Positions 27,538 to 35,190 of a DNA stretch of 43,049 nt are shown here, one piece after another. The DNA is from Symbiodinium natans. Its lineage: Eukaryota; Sar; Dinophyceae; Suessiales; Symbiodiniaceae. The first letter of the stretch is position 1, and the number at the start of each line of letters is the position of its first letter. Both the position numbers and the translations under genes were made by a program. The stretch is taken from positions 65,001-108,049 of the forward strand of contig CAJNDS010000593.1 in assembly GCA_905221605.1 (NCBI GenBank), given 5' to 3'. Under the pieces are notes generated by a model. It was not told the DNA's origin. It searched no databases and worked only from the letters and a program-made list of their open reading frames with translations.

Positions 27538-27814
27538 TAGGGTTTAGGGTCTTGTTTTTGTTTATGGTTTAGGGTGGGGAGGCTTTGGTATCAAAAAGAC
27601 AAGTGCAAGAGCCTGAAATAACCAGTTCGGGGCTCTAGGGCTCTGGGGCTTAGAAAGGCTAAAACGTTTCAGGCCCACACTTTCAGGCCCACACTTAACC
27701 GGCTGGAAGAAAGACTTGCCAAGGTCCGACAGCTTACCCCAACATTCCCAGAATCCTCCCCCTTCCAGTCAACCTTCCGGCGCATCCCTCAAGCCTGAGA
27801 TATTGCGATCATTG

Positions 27815-27850
27815 TCTGTGTTTTGGGGTTCTGAAGCAAAGAGTAGGAGG
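27815..27850 (+). mobile_element. Solo right arm of family H
   Basis: 'TTTTGGGGTTCTGAAGCAAA' matches the right arm at 13012-13109. No partner arm nearby. Confidence 0.5.
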
Positions 27851-27881
27851 AGGGAGGCTCATCGACCACGAAGAGATGCAC

Positions 27882-27919
27882 CTCAGCTTCGCCTCGTGCT
27901 CGGCGGCCTCCAGTTGCAC
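27882..27919 (-). CDS. 38-base exon of a coiled-coil-like protein
   Basis: Flanked by acceptor CCACAG (27920-27925) and donor GAG|GTGCAT (27878-27881): minus reads 'VQLEAAEHEAKLR'. The splice signals are good; the exon is too short to identify. Confidence 0.4.
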
Positions 27920-28111
27920 CTGTGGAGGTCAGGGTTTAGGGTACTAGGGCTTAGGGTTTAGGGTTTAGGGTTTTAGGGGTTTAAGGTTTAGGGTATTAGG
28001 GCACGTATATGAGTATAGGGTTTAGGGTATAGGTAGGGTGTGTAAGGCTTAGGGGGGGGGGGGGGCACAGCAACTGACCACAAACAAACACTTCATACCA
28101 GAGTTTTGGGC

Positions 28112-28211
28112 TGGGATGTTCCCCTTTATACTAGCAGTCCTTTATAATGATGATCAATGGGGGGTACTTTAATCTGCATTAAGGACTGCTAGTTTAAGGG
28201 AGAACATCCCA
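28112..28211. mobile_element. Foldback element, family A copy 6
   Basis: TGGGATGTTCCCCTTTATAC ... reversed TGGGATGTTCTCCCTTAAAC. No clear target duplication. Confidence 0.8.
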
Positions 28212-28224
28212 GCTTTAAGGTTTA

Positions 28225-28328
28225 GGCCACCCGGCTAGCGGCCGCTCCACATGGCCTTTGCATGGTTGAAAGGATGCCACGAGCCCCTTCTGAATTCCTC
28301 GGATATTCCTTAGGGCCTCCAGGGATGA
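28225..28328 (-). CDS. Exon-like segment, product unknown
   Basis: Minus reads 'PSLEALRNIRGIQKGLVASF' then 'QPCKGHVERPLAGW', open and amphipathic. No domain recognised. Confidence 0.35.
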
Positions 28329-28339
28329 AAACACAAGCC

Positions 28340-28435
28340 CAGGAGTTTGGGGTATAGGGTTTAGGGCTTCGGGTCGCGGGATTTGGTGAGCTAGTCCCTA
28401 GACCCGAAGCCCTAAACCCTAAATCCTAAACCTCT
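28340..28435. repeat. Divergent short arrays TTTAGGG (28340-28370) and CCCTAAA (28408-28435)
   Basis: 'ggtttagggcttcgggtc' and 'gacccgaagccctaaaccc' are inverse copies around a 30-base centre, forming a hairpin. Confidence 0.75.
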
Positions 28436-28575
28436 GAAGTCAAAATCAGGCTCACCGAGCGCTTTTCTCTTCCATTCCCCAGAGCGCTGACCAGCATTTT
28501 CCAAAAACCGACAATGGACCCGTAAACTTTCCCAAGGTCCAAGCTCTTCATTCAACTTGGCGCTCTTCTCTCTTT

Positions 28576-28604
28576 GATTTTCTCTCTCTCTCTCTCTCTC
28601 TCTG
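28576..28604 (+). repeat. (CT)n microsatellite
   Basis: (TC)14 or so. Confidence 0.9.
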
Positions 28605-28663
28605 TGTCTTTTTCCAATTTTGTTTAAGACCTTTGTCTCTGTGTACCTGTTGGTAGGTACCTT

Positions 28664-28760
28664 TATTTGAGATGGAGCACTGCGTGGTAGAGCGCGGCAA
28701 TCTCCACGCTGCCGGTTCTCTCAGGGTCCAGCCTTCCAAAGCCAGCTTTGGGATCTTCGT
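28664..28760 (-). CDS. EF-hand-like exon (degenerate)
   Basis: Minus reads 'GFGRLDPERTGSVEIAALYH' then 'AVLHLK' before TAA. The loop D-P-E-R-T-G-S-V-E-I-A-A keeps Asp1, Glu3, Gly6 and Val8 but has Ala at 12, so metal binding is doubtful. The TAA may be the real end of a gene, or the exon may stop a few bases earlier. Confidence 0.5.
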
Positions 28761-28953
28761 GTTTTGGGTTTAGGGTTCATAAGCCCTCAAAAAAGTGTAC
28801 ACTTTCAGTTATATGGGGGATTATAGTATCCCAAAAAGTGTAAAGTGTGCTCACTCAGCCACTAAGGGATTGAGGGTTCAAGGTCTTGGTGTTGGTCTTC
28901 TCGGTTTGGTAGGGGGGAGTTGAGGGTGCAGGGTTCAGGGCCTGTAGACGCCT

Positions 28954-29170
28954 AAACCCCTAAGCCCTAAGCCCTAAACCCTAAACCCTAAACCCTAAAC
29001 CCTAAACCCTAAACCCTAAACCCCAAAACTAAACAAACCATTGAACCCAAACTCTGCTCGTTCAGCTGGGAGCCACATCTGGCCGAATTTTGAAGCAATC
29101 CTGCAGGATACCAATCTAAGGCTTCTAAACCCTAAACCCTAAACCCTAAACCGAAATCCTAAACCTTACA
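28954..29170 (+). repeat. CCCTAAA arrays (28954-29046, 29127-29170)
   Basis: The first has about ten perfect units. Confidence 0.93.
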
Positions 29171-29274
29171 CCCCACTTCAGCAGCTGCTCGCCCCAAAAG
29201 GCCATGCCTCGCGAGAAGCTGGCGAAGCTCGTCGGGACTAGGCCGATGCCTCAGGACATGTCTGGGGAACCCTG
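29171..29274. other. Exon-like segment between convergent arrays
   Basis: Open on plus ('AMPREKLAKLVGTRPMPQDM', after acceptor CTTCAG) and on minus ('SPDELRQLLARHGLLGRAAA'). The minus reading resembles the helical exons at 21841 and 29585; strand undecided. Confidence 0.35.
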
Positions 29275-29293
29275 GGTTAGGGTTTAGGGTTTA
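29275..29293 (+). repeat. Short TTTAGGG array
   Basis: Two and a half units; host of a family A insertion. Confidence 0.8.
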
Positions 29294-29390
29294 GATGTTC
29301 CCCCTTTTTCTAACAGTCCTTAATCAGGATTTTAATCGGGGGTACTGTAGTCCCTATTAAGGACTGCGAGTATAAGGGGGAGCCTCCCAA
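29290..29390. mobile_element. Foldback element, family A copy 7 (decayed arms)
   Basis: Left arm TTTAGATGTTCCCCCTTTTT, right arm reversed TTGGGAGGCTCCCCCTTATA. Flanks GTTTAGGG (29282-29289) and GATTAGGG (29391-29398): third copy in the same telomere octamer. Confidence 0.75.
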
Positions 29391-29439
29391 GATTAGGGCT
29401 TAGGGTCAGGCTTGTTTCTGGTGAGGTGCTTCTTGGGGG

Positions 29440-29582
29440 GATTCCTAGTTTGGAGATATGAGGTTTGCAGAAACCTATACTCCCCTTAAGACCTTGATAA
29501 AAATATTAATCTTTAATGTTGGGTTTTATATGAACAGAAAATAAAATATAATTACCAAAGGGGGATATGGAAACCTCCTAGC
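29440..29582. mobile_element. Weak foldback element with AT-rich loop
   Basis: 'aggtttgcagaaacctatac' and the reversed right end 'aggaggtttccatatccccc' are roughly inverse around an AT-rich centre. Possibly related to family F (both contain CTATACTCCCC). Confidence 0.4.
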
Positions 29583-29584
29583 CC

Positions 29585-29648
29585 CAGCAGATCCCATGCC
29601 AAGGAGCCCCAGGCTCTGCAAGCACTTCCGCAGTTCCTGCCAGTCGGG
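29585..29648 (-). CDS. Exon of an unrecognised helical protein
   Basis: Minus reads 'DWQELRKCLQSLGLLGMGSA', a helix similar in pattern to 21841-21902. The upstream side is G-run and TTTAGGG (plus). Confidence 0.4.
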
Positions 29649-29649
29649 G

Positions 29650-29800
29650 GTAGGGTAGGGGGTGGGGGGGGGGGGGGGGGGGGGGGGGGGGGAGAAGGGG
29701 GGTTTAGGGTTGGGGTTGGGTTTAGGGTTTAGGGGGGGGGGTTAGGGGGGGGGGGGGGGGGGCCAGGGGAGGGGCGGGGGGGGGGGGTTGGGGTGGGCTG
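29650..29800 (+). repeat. Long G runs with a TTTAGGG remnant
   Basis: G runs of more than 20 bases at 29665-29693 and 29744-29762, with GGGTTTAGGG between; likely slippage of a G-rich telomere-like array. Confidence 0.85.
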
Positions 29801-30350
29801 GTGGTTGTGTTCTGGCCAGCTCTAGGTGCCTCGGAACGGAAAGAGACACAGATGCAGATGCAGGCTTTCGGACAACTGAGGTGGGCTGCAAATAGGCTGC
29901 ATTCTTCTCAAGGGCCATGTTCAACAAAAAGGAGCAGACGAAGGCTATGTTTTCCAGACGCGATGGACGCGAACTTAAGCAAAATGATGAAGTTCCAAGC
30001 TTCGCCGACTCGAAGGTGGGCTCGGGGTACCGTGACATGAACAGCTATATAACCCCATTTAGGGTGCTTATAAGCCTACTTACAACCTTTCATGAACCTC
30101 CAAGTATGGCAACCCTGACCCGATTTCCCATCAGCTTCGCAGCTCAGGCAGCTAAGGATCGTCAGGTGTCAATCGGCCATCACCATCCTGATCCAGCTGC
30201 TTGAAGTAGTCAAGCGGATTCCTGTGCGGAAAGAAAAAATCCTGTGCGGAAAGAAAAAACCATGTGGCAACGATGAAGCACTGCAATCACTGTGACTGCT
30301 GCCTTCCAACATGGTACATCTGGGAAGTCTCCCCGCAGTCCCCGCACTCG
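29801..30350. other. Unique sequence, no gene recognised
   Basis: Contains a family B remnant (30030-30105) and a 20-base tandem duplication (CCTGTGCGGAAAGAAAAAAT at 30221-30240, repeated 30241-30260). Plus frames of 79 and 95 codons lack domains. Confidence 0.4.
30030..30105. mobile_element. Family B remnant
   Basis: Right arm 'cctttcatgaacctccaagt' intact, left arm decayed ('gtgacatgaacagctatata'). Confidence 0.5.
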
Positions 30351-30358
30351 GCGATCTA

Positions 30359-30472
30359 CTAGACCCAGGAGTAACCTAGGAACAAAAAGGGTGCCCTTTT
30401 TGGTTTAAAGGGGGTTATAAGAGAACCCAAAACCCTAAAGAAGGGAATAAGCGTCTACTCTGGGTCCTGCCT
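30359..30472. mobile_element. Foldback element, family C copy 2
   Basis: Interior 'aaaaagggtgccctttttgg' and 'aagaagggaataagcg' match 16645-16758; arms 'agacccaggagtaacctag' and reversed 'aggcaggacccagagtagac'. Confidence 0.65.
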
Positions 30473-30756
30473 AGACCTATGCAAGTTCCGAGACGCCAAG
30501 GAACAACTTTGCTTCGAGCAACTTCTGGTGGATCGCCAGAAGTGGCGCAGCAGTGAGCACTTCCACTGGGCCTTAGCGAGGATAGAAAGTTTCCAAACAA
30601 TCGTCTTGAACTAACTATATGGGAAGTGAATCACGCCCGCCCGCAGGACCAGATGTCTTTCATAACTTAACGAAGGAAACGGGCCCTAAAGCATCCGGTA
30701 TGCACAAGAAACATACCTTCAACTATGTAGGGGCTCCGCCCGCTACGCCTTCAACC
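30473..30756. other. Unique sequence, no gene recognised
   Basis: No arrays, hairpins or convincing coding frames. Confidence 0.4.
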
Positions 30757-30990
30757 CTGAAACCCTAAACTTCAAGAGCACTCTAAACCCTAAACCCTAA
30801 ACCCTGAAACCCTAAACCCTAAACCCTGTCAGCCTTCTCAGCGCCGAAACCCCTGAACCCCTCAAGCCCGCTGCTGTGCGGTGCTTGCGGGCTCCACGGG
30901 CTCTCTGGCGCGGCGCCTGGCATCTTGCGAGGGGCGTACTGGGAGGTTCACGGGCTAGTTATGGGTTTCGGGTTTAGGGTTTAGGGTTCA
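30757..30990. repeat. Convergent arrays CCCTAAA (30757-30832) and TTTAGGG (30965-30990)
   Basis: They bracket a GC-rich segment, open on minus ('YAPRKMPGAAPESPWSPQAP'), unidentified. Confidence 0.85.
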
Positions 30991-30999
30991 GGCTTTTTT

Positions 31000-31294
31000 T
31001 GCTCAACAAGCTTTCTGGAGGTTCCACGGATCACAGTTTATCCTCCTGGTTGGGGCTTCGGGGTATAGAATTCTGAGTTTCTGGAGTTGGGATTGTTGCG
31101 ATTTGAGGAATGAGCAGAAGCGCGGGCTACAGTGAATGGTAGAGAGCACGGTCAGCTATTCAGCTATTGCGCAAAGAGAGGCAGCCATTCTCGTGCGGCC
31201 GGAACGATGCAATGGAGCCAACGCAAGCAGAGTGTAGGGTTTAGGGTTTAGGGTTTAGGGTTTAGGGTTTAGGGTTTAGGGTTTAGGGTTTACG
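31000..31294. other. Unique sequence then TTTAGGG array (31234-31294)
   Basis: The array has nine perfect units, the longest unbroken G-strand run here with 40563-40624. Upstream sequence shows nothing. Confidence 0.7.
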
Positions 31295-31630
31295 GCAGTG
31301 GGCACAGATCACAGCCATCGCAGCAACGGTTGGAACAGAATGCTGAGGCCCAGCAACAGCAACATCGAGAGCCTTATCGGCCTGACAGCCGTTAAGCAGG
31401 ATCAGAGACTCACCTTCAACTGCTTAGCCCTGAACCCTCAGCAAAACTCAGAAGATCTCAATCTTCAATCCCCATGCTCTCGACCCAATGCCCCAATGCT
31501 CCAAACCCCTCGCTCCCAGCACAAACCCTGCCAGTAGGTCTGCGCGGTGGTACTTGTAATGCTGTCAAAACTTGTCAGAAACAAGAAACGATCATGGCAG
31601 CAATCTCAGTAATAATGTCAGCATTCGCCC
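31295..31630. other. Unique sequence, weak coding signal
   Basis: Plus 31320-31400 reads Gln-rich 'SQQRLEQNAEAQQQQHREPY' in one frame before a stop, and is also open in another. No domain. Confidence 0.3.
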
Positions 31631-31649
31631 AAACCCTAAACCCTAAAGC
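31630..31649 (+). repeat. Short CCCTAAA array at an exon edge
   Basis: Two perfect units; the last provides the GC donor GCTTTAGGG of the 31650 exon on minus. Confidence 0.85.
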
Positions 31650-31721
31650 ATCCTTGCCTTCCTCTGAAGCTGAAGCTGCTTGGTCGTCGGGCGATGGGGG
31701 GAGCGTGAGCAGGAACTGTCC
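31650..31721 (-). CDS. 72-base exon, acidic C-terminal part
   Basis: Between acceptor TTAAG (31722-31726) and donor GGAT|GCTTTAGGG (GC at 31648-31649) minus reads 'GQFLLTLPPSPDDQAASASE' plus 'EGKD', exactly 24 codons. Coding-like; no domain named. The array begins on the first intron base. Confidence 0.5.
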
Positions 31722-31740
31722 CTTAAAGTCAGCGTCGGGG

Positions 31741-31775
31741 GTTCAGGGTTTAGGGTTTAGGTTCTAGGGTTTGGC
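31741..31775 (+). repeat. TTTAGGG array
   Basis: Four units, partly variant; pairs with the 31630 array around the exon. Confidence 0.85.
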
Positions 31776-31899
31776 ACGCGCTCTCTGCTAGCAGTCCACA
31801 GCGCTCCGTTGCTTTCCGAGGGTTTAGGGTTGAGGGGGTCGAGTTGATGGCCGAAGAGTTTAGACCCTATAAGGGTCTAGAAGGGGCCCTTCTTATTCC

Positions 31900-31990
31900 C
31901 CGTATATAAGCCCTGTATATATATATATATGGTTCAGCGTCGAGCGTCCTGGGCCCCCCCGCCCCCCATGGTATCCCCCCCCCCCCCAAG
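31900..31990 (+). repeat. (TA)n and C-run with ATGGTATCC
   Basis: (TA)9 at 31916-31931, then C runs around 'ccatggtatcccccc'. Confidence 0.8.
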
Positions 31991-31994
31991 CCTA

Positions 31995-32360
31995 CTCTAC
32001 GGTCCCTAAACCCTAAACCCTAAACCCTAAACCCTAAACCCTAAACCCTAAACCCTAAACCGTAAACCCTAAACCCTAAACCCTAAAACCTAAACCCTAA
32101 CCCTAAACCCTAAACCTTAAGTCTTAAACCTTAAACCCTAAACCCTAAAACCCTTGAACCCTAAACCCTAACCCTAAAACCAACCCCCAACCACACCACA
32201 GGGGGGGGGGATCATCTTAGTACCCCATCCGCGGGGAAAACCCTAAACCCTAAACCCTAAACCCTAAACCCTAAACCGTAAACCCTAAACCCTAAACCCT
32301 AAAACCCTAAAACCCTAAAACCCTAAACCCTAAACCCTAAAAAACCCTAAAACCAACCCC
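31995..32360 (+). repeat. Longest CCCTAAA region, internally duplicated
   Basis: Arrays at 31995-32180 and 32238-32355; both end in the same non-repeat phrase 'ccaacccccaaccacaccac' + 'agggggggggg' (about 32182 and 32353), so a ~170-base block of array plus tail was duplicated. Confidence 0.93.
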
Positions 32361-32545
32361 CAACCACACCACAGGGGGGGGGGGGGGTACCATTGGGGGG
32401 GGGGGGGGGGGGGGTAGGGGGGAGGGGGGGGGGGCCCGCCGGGGCTGAATCATATATATACCTTATATAGTCTCTATATACCTACGTAGCCCCATAAGTA
32501 ACCCCTAAGGTCCCTTATAAGGGTCCCTCCTTTAGTCCCTTGAGA
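32361..32545 (+). repeat. G runs and AT-rich spacer
   Basis: G runs at 32374-32388 and 32395-32434, then 'tatatataccttatatagtctctatatacc' type sequence. Confidence 0.75.
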
Positions 32546-33098
32546 CCCTAAACCCTAACAGCTTAGGGTCTCGGATTTGAGGCGGACGGTTCAGCACCCG
32601 CAGCCGGATTATAGCTTTTCCCCCTGGTGTTTAGGGTTTAGGGTTTACGGTTATGGAATCGTGTAAACATCCCAAGTATAGGGGCGTTTTAGAAGAGTAA
32701 ATATACAAGCATTCTGAGGGGAAAGTATGGGTAACTTAACCCTAAACCCCTGTAGATTCAGGGACCTTTGTGCGACTTTCAAGCGATGGCTCTTTGCTGG
32801 CCGAATGCTTGCGGAGTACTTGTGGAGGAAAGATCAGGGTTTTAAATCCCGTCAGAGACCCTACTTTGAAGTTTCAAAAACCTCCTCCCAGAACCAAAGC
32901 CCATACGTAAGCCATATGCAACACTAAGCCCTGACATTCGGCCTGGGCCACAACCAAACCTGAACACCCGAAACCCTCATCCGAACCCTTATAACATCGA
33001 CCTGGCATTCAAAGCCAGGGTATTTGGGGCAGCTTGGATATTTCTGCTACGCATACTATGAATGGTATTTTAAGCATGTTATGGTATTTGATAGGGAT
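32546..33098. other. Unique sequence with small arrays, no gene
   Basis: CCCTAAA at 32545-32560, TTTAGGG at 32630-32648. 'aaacatcccaagtatagggg' near 32665 resembles a family A end. A 66-codon plus frame from 32727 has no domain. Confidence 0.4.
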
Positions 33099-33123
33099 AA
33101 ACCCTAAACCCCAAACCCTAAAC
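33099..33123 (+). repeat. Short CCCTAAA array
   Basis: Three units. Confidence 0.85.
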
Positions 33124-33156
33124 TGGCGGAGGGTTCACCTTCCTTTCTTTGGAGTT

Positions 33157-33216
33157 TCAAGGTGCCTCGGCAATGGCCAGGTCCAACTCGCCGTCCTCCG
33201 TTGGTTCGGCCTCGAC
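33157..33216 (-). CDS. Acidic terminal exon, product unknown
   Basis: After acceptor CCCCAG (33217-33222) minus reads 'VEAEPTEDGELDLAIAEAP' and stops (TGA 33157-33159). Coding-like and acidic; shares an 'IA-EAP' core with the exon at 33641-33724, so the two may be repeats. Bracketed by convergent arrays. Confidence 0.45.
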   Translation of the reverse strand, partial: VEAEPTEDGELDLAIAEAP

Positions 33217-33229
33217 CTGGGGATTTTGC

Positions 33230-33300
33230 GTTCCGGGTTTTGGGGCTTTAGGGGTTTTCGGGTCTTTAGGGTCTTTAGGGTCTTTAGAGTTTTTAGGGGT
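33230..33300 (+). repeat. Degenerate TTTAGGG field
   Basis: GGGTCTTTAGGGTCTTTAGG-type units. Confidence 0.75.
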
Positions 33301-33578
33301 CAGGGGAGAAGGGCGTCTTTCGTTGCAACTCGCACCGAGGGTGACTTTGTTCTACCTGGTTCAAGGTTTAAGGCTTCTGCAGGGGTTCGGCGTTTGCCGT
33401 TTGTAGGCAACCTTTTGCCCCCTTCTCTGGGCCTGTTAGGGTTGAGGACTTTGGGGCTTCAGGCAGTAGGGAGCCTGTGTCGTACACCCGCGTGCTCAAG
33501 CCATGGCTGGCATTATAACAATATCAGCCCCCCTAACCTGCTAGATGTAAACTTTTTGAGGGAAGTCCACCACCCGAA

Positions 33579-33640
33579 ACCCTAGATCCTAAACTTAAAT
33601 CCTAAACCCTCATTAAACCCTAATCCCTAAACCATAAACC
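33579..33640 (+). repeat. Degenerate CCCTAAA array
   Basis: About seven units with CCCTAAT and CCATAAA variants. Confidence 0.85.
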
Positions 33641-33724
33641 CTATTCTGCGGTGGGGGACTCTAACTTCGACCCTGCCTCGACCTGCACCGCGACGTCCTT
33701 GGGTGCCTCGATGGCGATGCCCAC
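33641..33724 (-). CDS. Exon of an acidic protein, product unknown
   Basis: After acceptor GCGCAG (33725-33730) minus reads 'VGIAIEAPKDVAVQVEAGSK' then 'LESPTAE' and TAG; the stop lies in the first array unit, so the true donor may be just before it. See 33157-33216. Confidence 0.45.
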   Translation of the reverse strand: MGIAIEAPKDVAVQVEAGSKLESPTAE

Positions 33725-33764
33725 CTGCGCTGAGGTCCAAGACGCGAATACTCAGTTTCCTGCA

Positions 33765-34025
33765 TGCATACATACATGGGATTATGCACATCCACACACA
33801 CATATACATTTATGTACACAATATGTATATATATATATATCACATTGTGTTTTAATAGCTCTTCTCTTATGTATCTATGTATATACGTACAATGTACAGG
33901 TTTTATGCGTAAGTACATGAGTACTCATATACATACATAAGTATATGTATTGATGTGCAGCAATATTTCATGTATGTATGTATATATATATATATACATA
34001 TACATATGTATACATTTGTCCGTCT
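33765..34025 (+). repeat. TATG/CATA-rich microsatellite
   Basis: Mixed (TA)n, TATGTA and CACATA repeats; Tyr/Val/Ile-rich frames across it are artefacts. Confidence 0.88.
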
Positions 34026-34373
34026 GTCTGTGTATCTCTATTTTTCTCAATCCTATTCATGTGTTTCGCGGCGCCCTCAGAATTGAGGGAAAATTGCGCA
34101 AATAGTGCAACACTACAAACAAGAAAAACTGACTCTCCCGACACCCCACCAGCCTGTAGCTCAAAAGTTCTTATAACCCGAAGTACAACGCGCCGTTAGT
34201 TCAACAGGAACCCTCTGCAACATGGGAGACTTGTTGAGAAAACTGCCACAAAGTGTTAAGCTTTAAGCTTCATCTGGGATAGAGGGTTTAGGTTTTAGTA
34301 GAAGGGCCTCAGTGATCAGATTTGGCGGAGTGGTCAAAAACTTCCTGCACTGCTCAAAGTAGGGCCCAAAACA
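34026..34373. other. Unique sequence, no gene recognised
   Basis: No arrays apart from a trace at 34283. Ends in AAAACAG, a plausible acceptor for the rhomboid exon. Confidence 0.45.
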
Positions 34374-34675
34374 GGTTCATGGCATTTATATTGGAAAATG
34401 GCATCGTTATTATGGAAAGGTAAAGAATTAGAACAACAAATTGGATCAGTAAAATATTTAATGATTATAATTGTATCAGTAATTGGTTCATCAATATTAC
34501 ACATCATATTTTCAATAATATTAGATAACAATATGTATTCAAATTATATGAATACTTGTTCAGTTGGATTCTCTGCAGTATTTTTTACATTAAAAGTTAG
34601 ATTATTTTCAAATCAAACAAATAGATATACAGATTATTGGGTATTTAATATTTCAACTAAATATTTAGCATGGTC
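34374..34675 (+). CDS. Rhomboid protease exon (RHBDD1-like), AT-rich
   Basis: The frame reads 'SWHLYWKMASLLWKGKELEQ' then 'QIGSVKYLMIIIVSVIGSSI', a transmembrane helix 'ILHIIFSIIL', and 'NTCSVGFSAVFFTLKV'. The WHLY-x-x-MASxLWKGxxLE block and GFS-A-V-x-F-x-LKV are hallmarks of the RHBDD1/rhomboid-related intramembrane serine proteases; Ser in GFSA (codon 34572-34574) is the nucleophile. The second catalytic residue, His in a later helix, is absent because the homology stops at 'KYLAW' (about 34675), where GCATG|GTCGC or CAG|GTTC (34692) could be a donor. Codons end almost always in A or T, unlike every other coding piece here. It could be an exon of an AT-rich gene, a transferred fragment, or an assembly chimera. 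Confidence 0.75.
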
Positions 34676-34950
34676 GCTTCTCGGATTACAGGTTCTTGAG
34701 GGCTTCTTCCTTGGGGCTTCGGTCGAAGATTCTGCCGGTTTGATGTTGCTGCCGGCCGATTGGTCTGGTGGTCCGATTTTGCCAAGGGCAGGCGAGAGGG
34801 CTTGCGAGTAGCCAGGGGTGCAAAGGCGAAAGAACAAAGCTCAAAGTCTTTGAGTGTGGGCAACTGCTTCGGTCCGAGTCCTGCACATTGACGTCATTTT
34901 GAACCCAGACTCTGTCTGCGTAAGACAGGCACCCTTCCTATGAAACCCGA
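34676..34950. other. GC-balanced spacer after the rhomboid exon
   Basis: Composition returns abruptly to that of the host. Open frames on both strands without a domain. Confidence 0.4.
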
Positions 34951-34977
34951 AGCCCTGAGCCCTAAGCCCTAAACCCT

Positions 34978-35068
34978 TAGCAACGCCTGCCTTCTCCAGA
35001 GCTGCCTGAATGATGGCGAAGACGTCCTGGCGAAGCTGAAGTAGCTCAGTTTCGGAAGGTTGTGGGCT
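34978..35068 (-). CDS. Exon of an unrecognised helical protein
   Basis: Minus reads 'QPSETELLQLRQDVFAIIQA' then 'ALEKAGVAK'; strongly coding-like, heptad-type hydrophobic spacing. The donor side (AAG|GGTTTAGGG or CAG|GCGTTG) runs into sense TTTAGGG. Confidence 0.5.
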
Positions 35069-35102
35069 TCAGCTCTCACTTAAAAAAAATAGGGCGGGTC
35101 TT

Positions 35103-35190
35103 TTGTGCCACCTGCCTAGCAGCCTCGCAACCGCACTGCAGGGATGCAATACGTCCGCTGAGAGTGTAAAGAGAGAATGGAAGAAAGGAG
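35103..35190 (+). repeat. Dispersed repeat, family I copy 2
   Basis: 'tgccacctgcctagcagcct' and downstream bases match 13727-13810. Confidence 0.65.

Larger units (their letters stand above)
27534..28055 (+). repeat. TTTAGGG arrays (27534-27570, 27925-28055)
   Basis: The second field is degenerate (GGGTATTAGGG, GGGTATAGG). Confidence 0.8.

Noticed and set aside
28785-28855. Hairpin around the palindrome AAAGTGTACACTTT
   Set aside because: Only the 14-base palindrome is perfect; the wider arms do not pair well and no second copy was seen.
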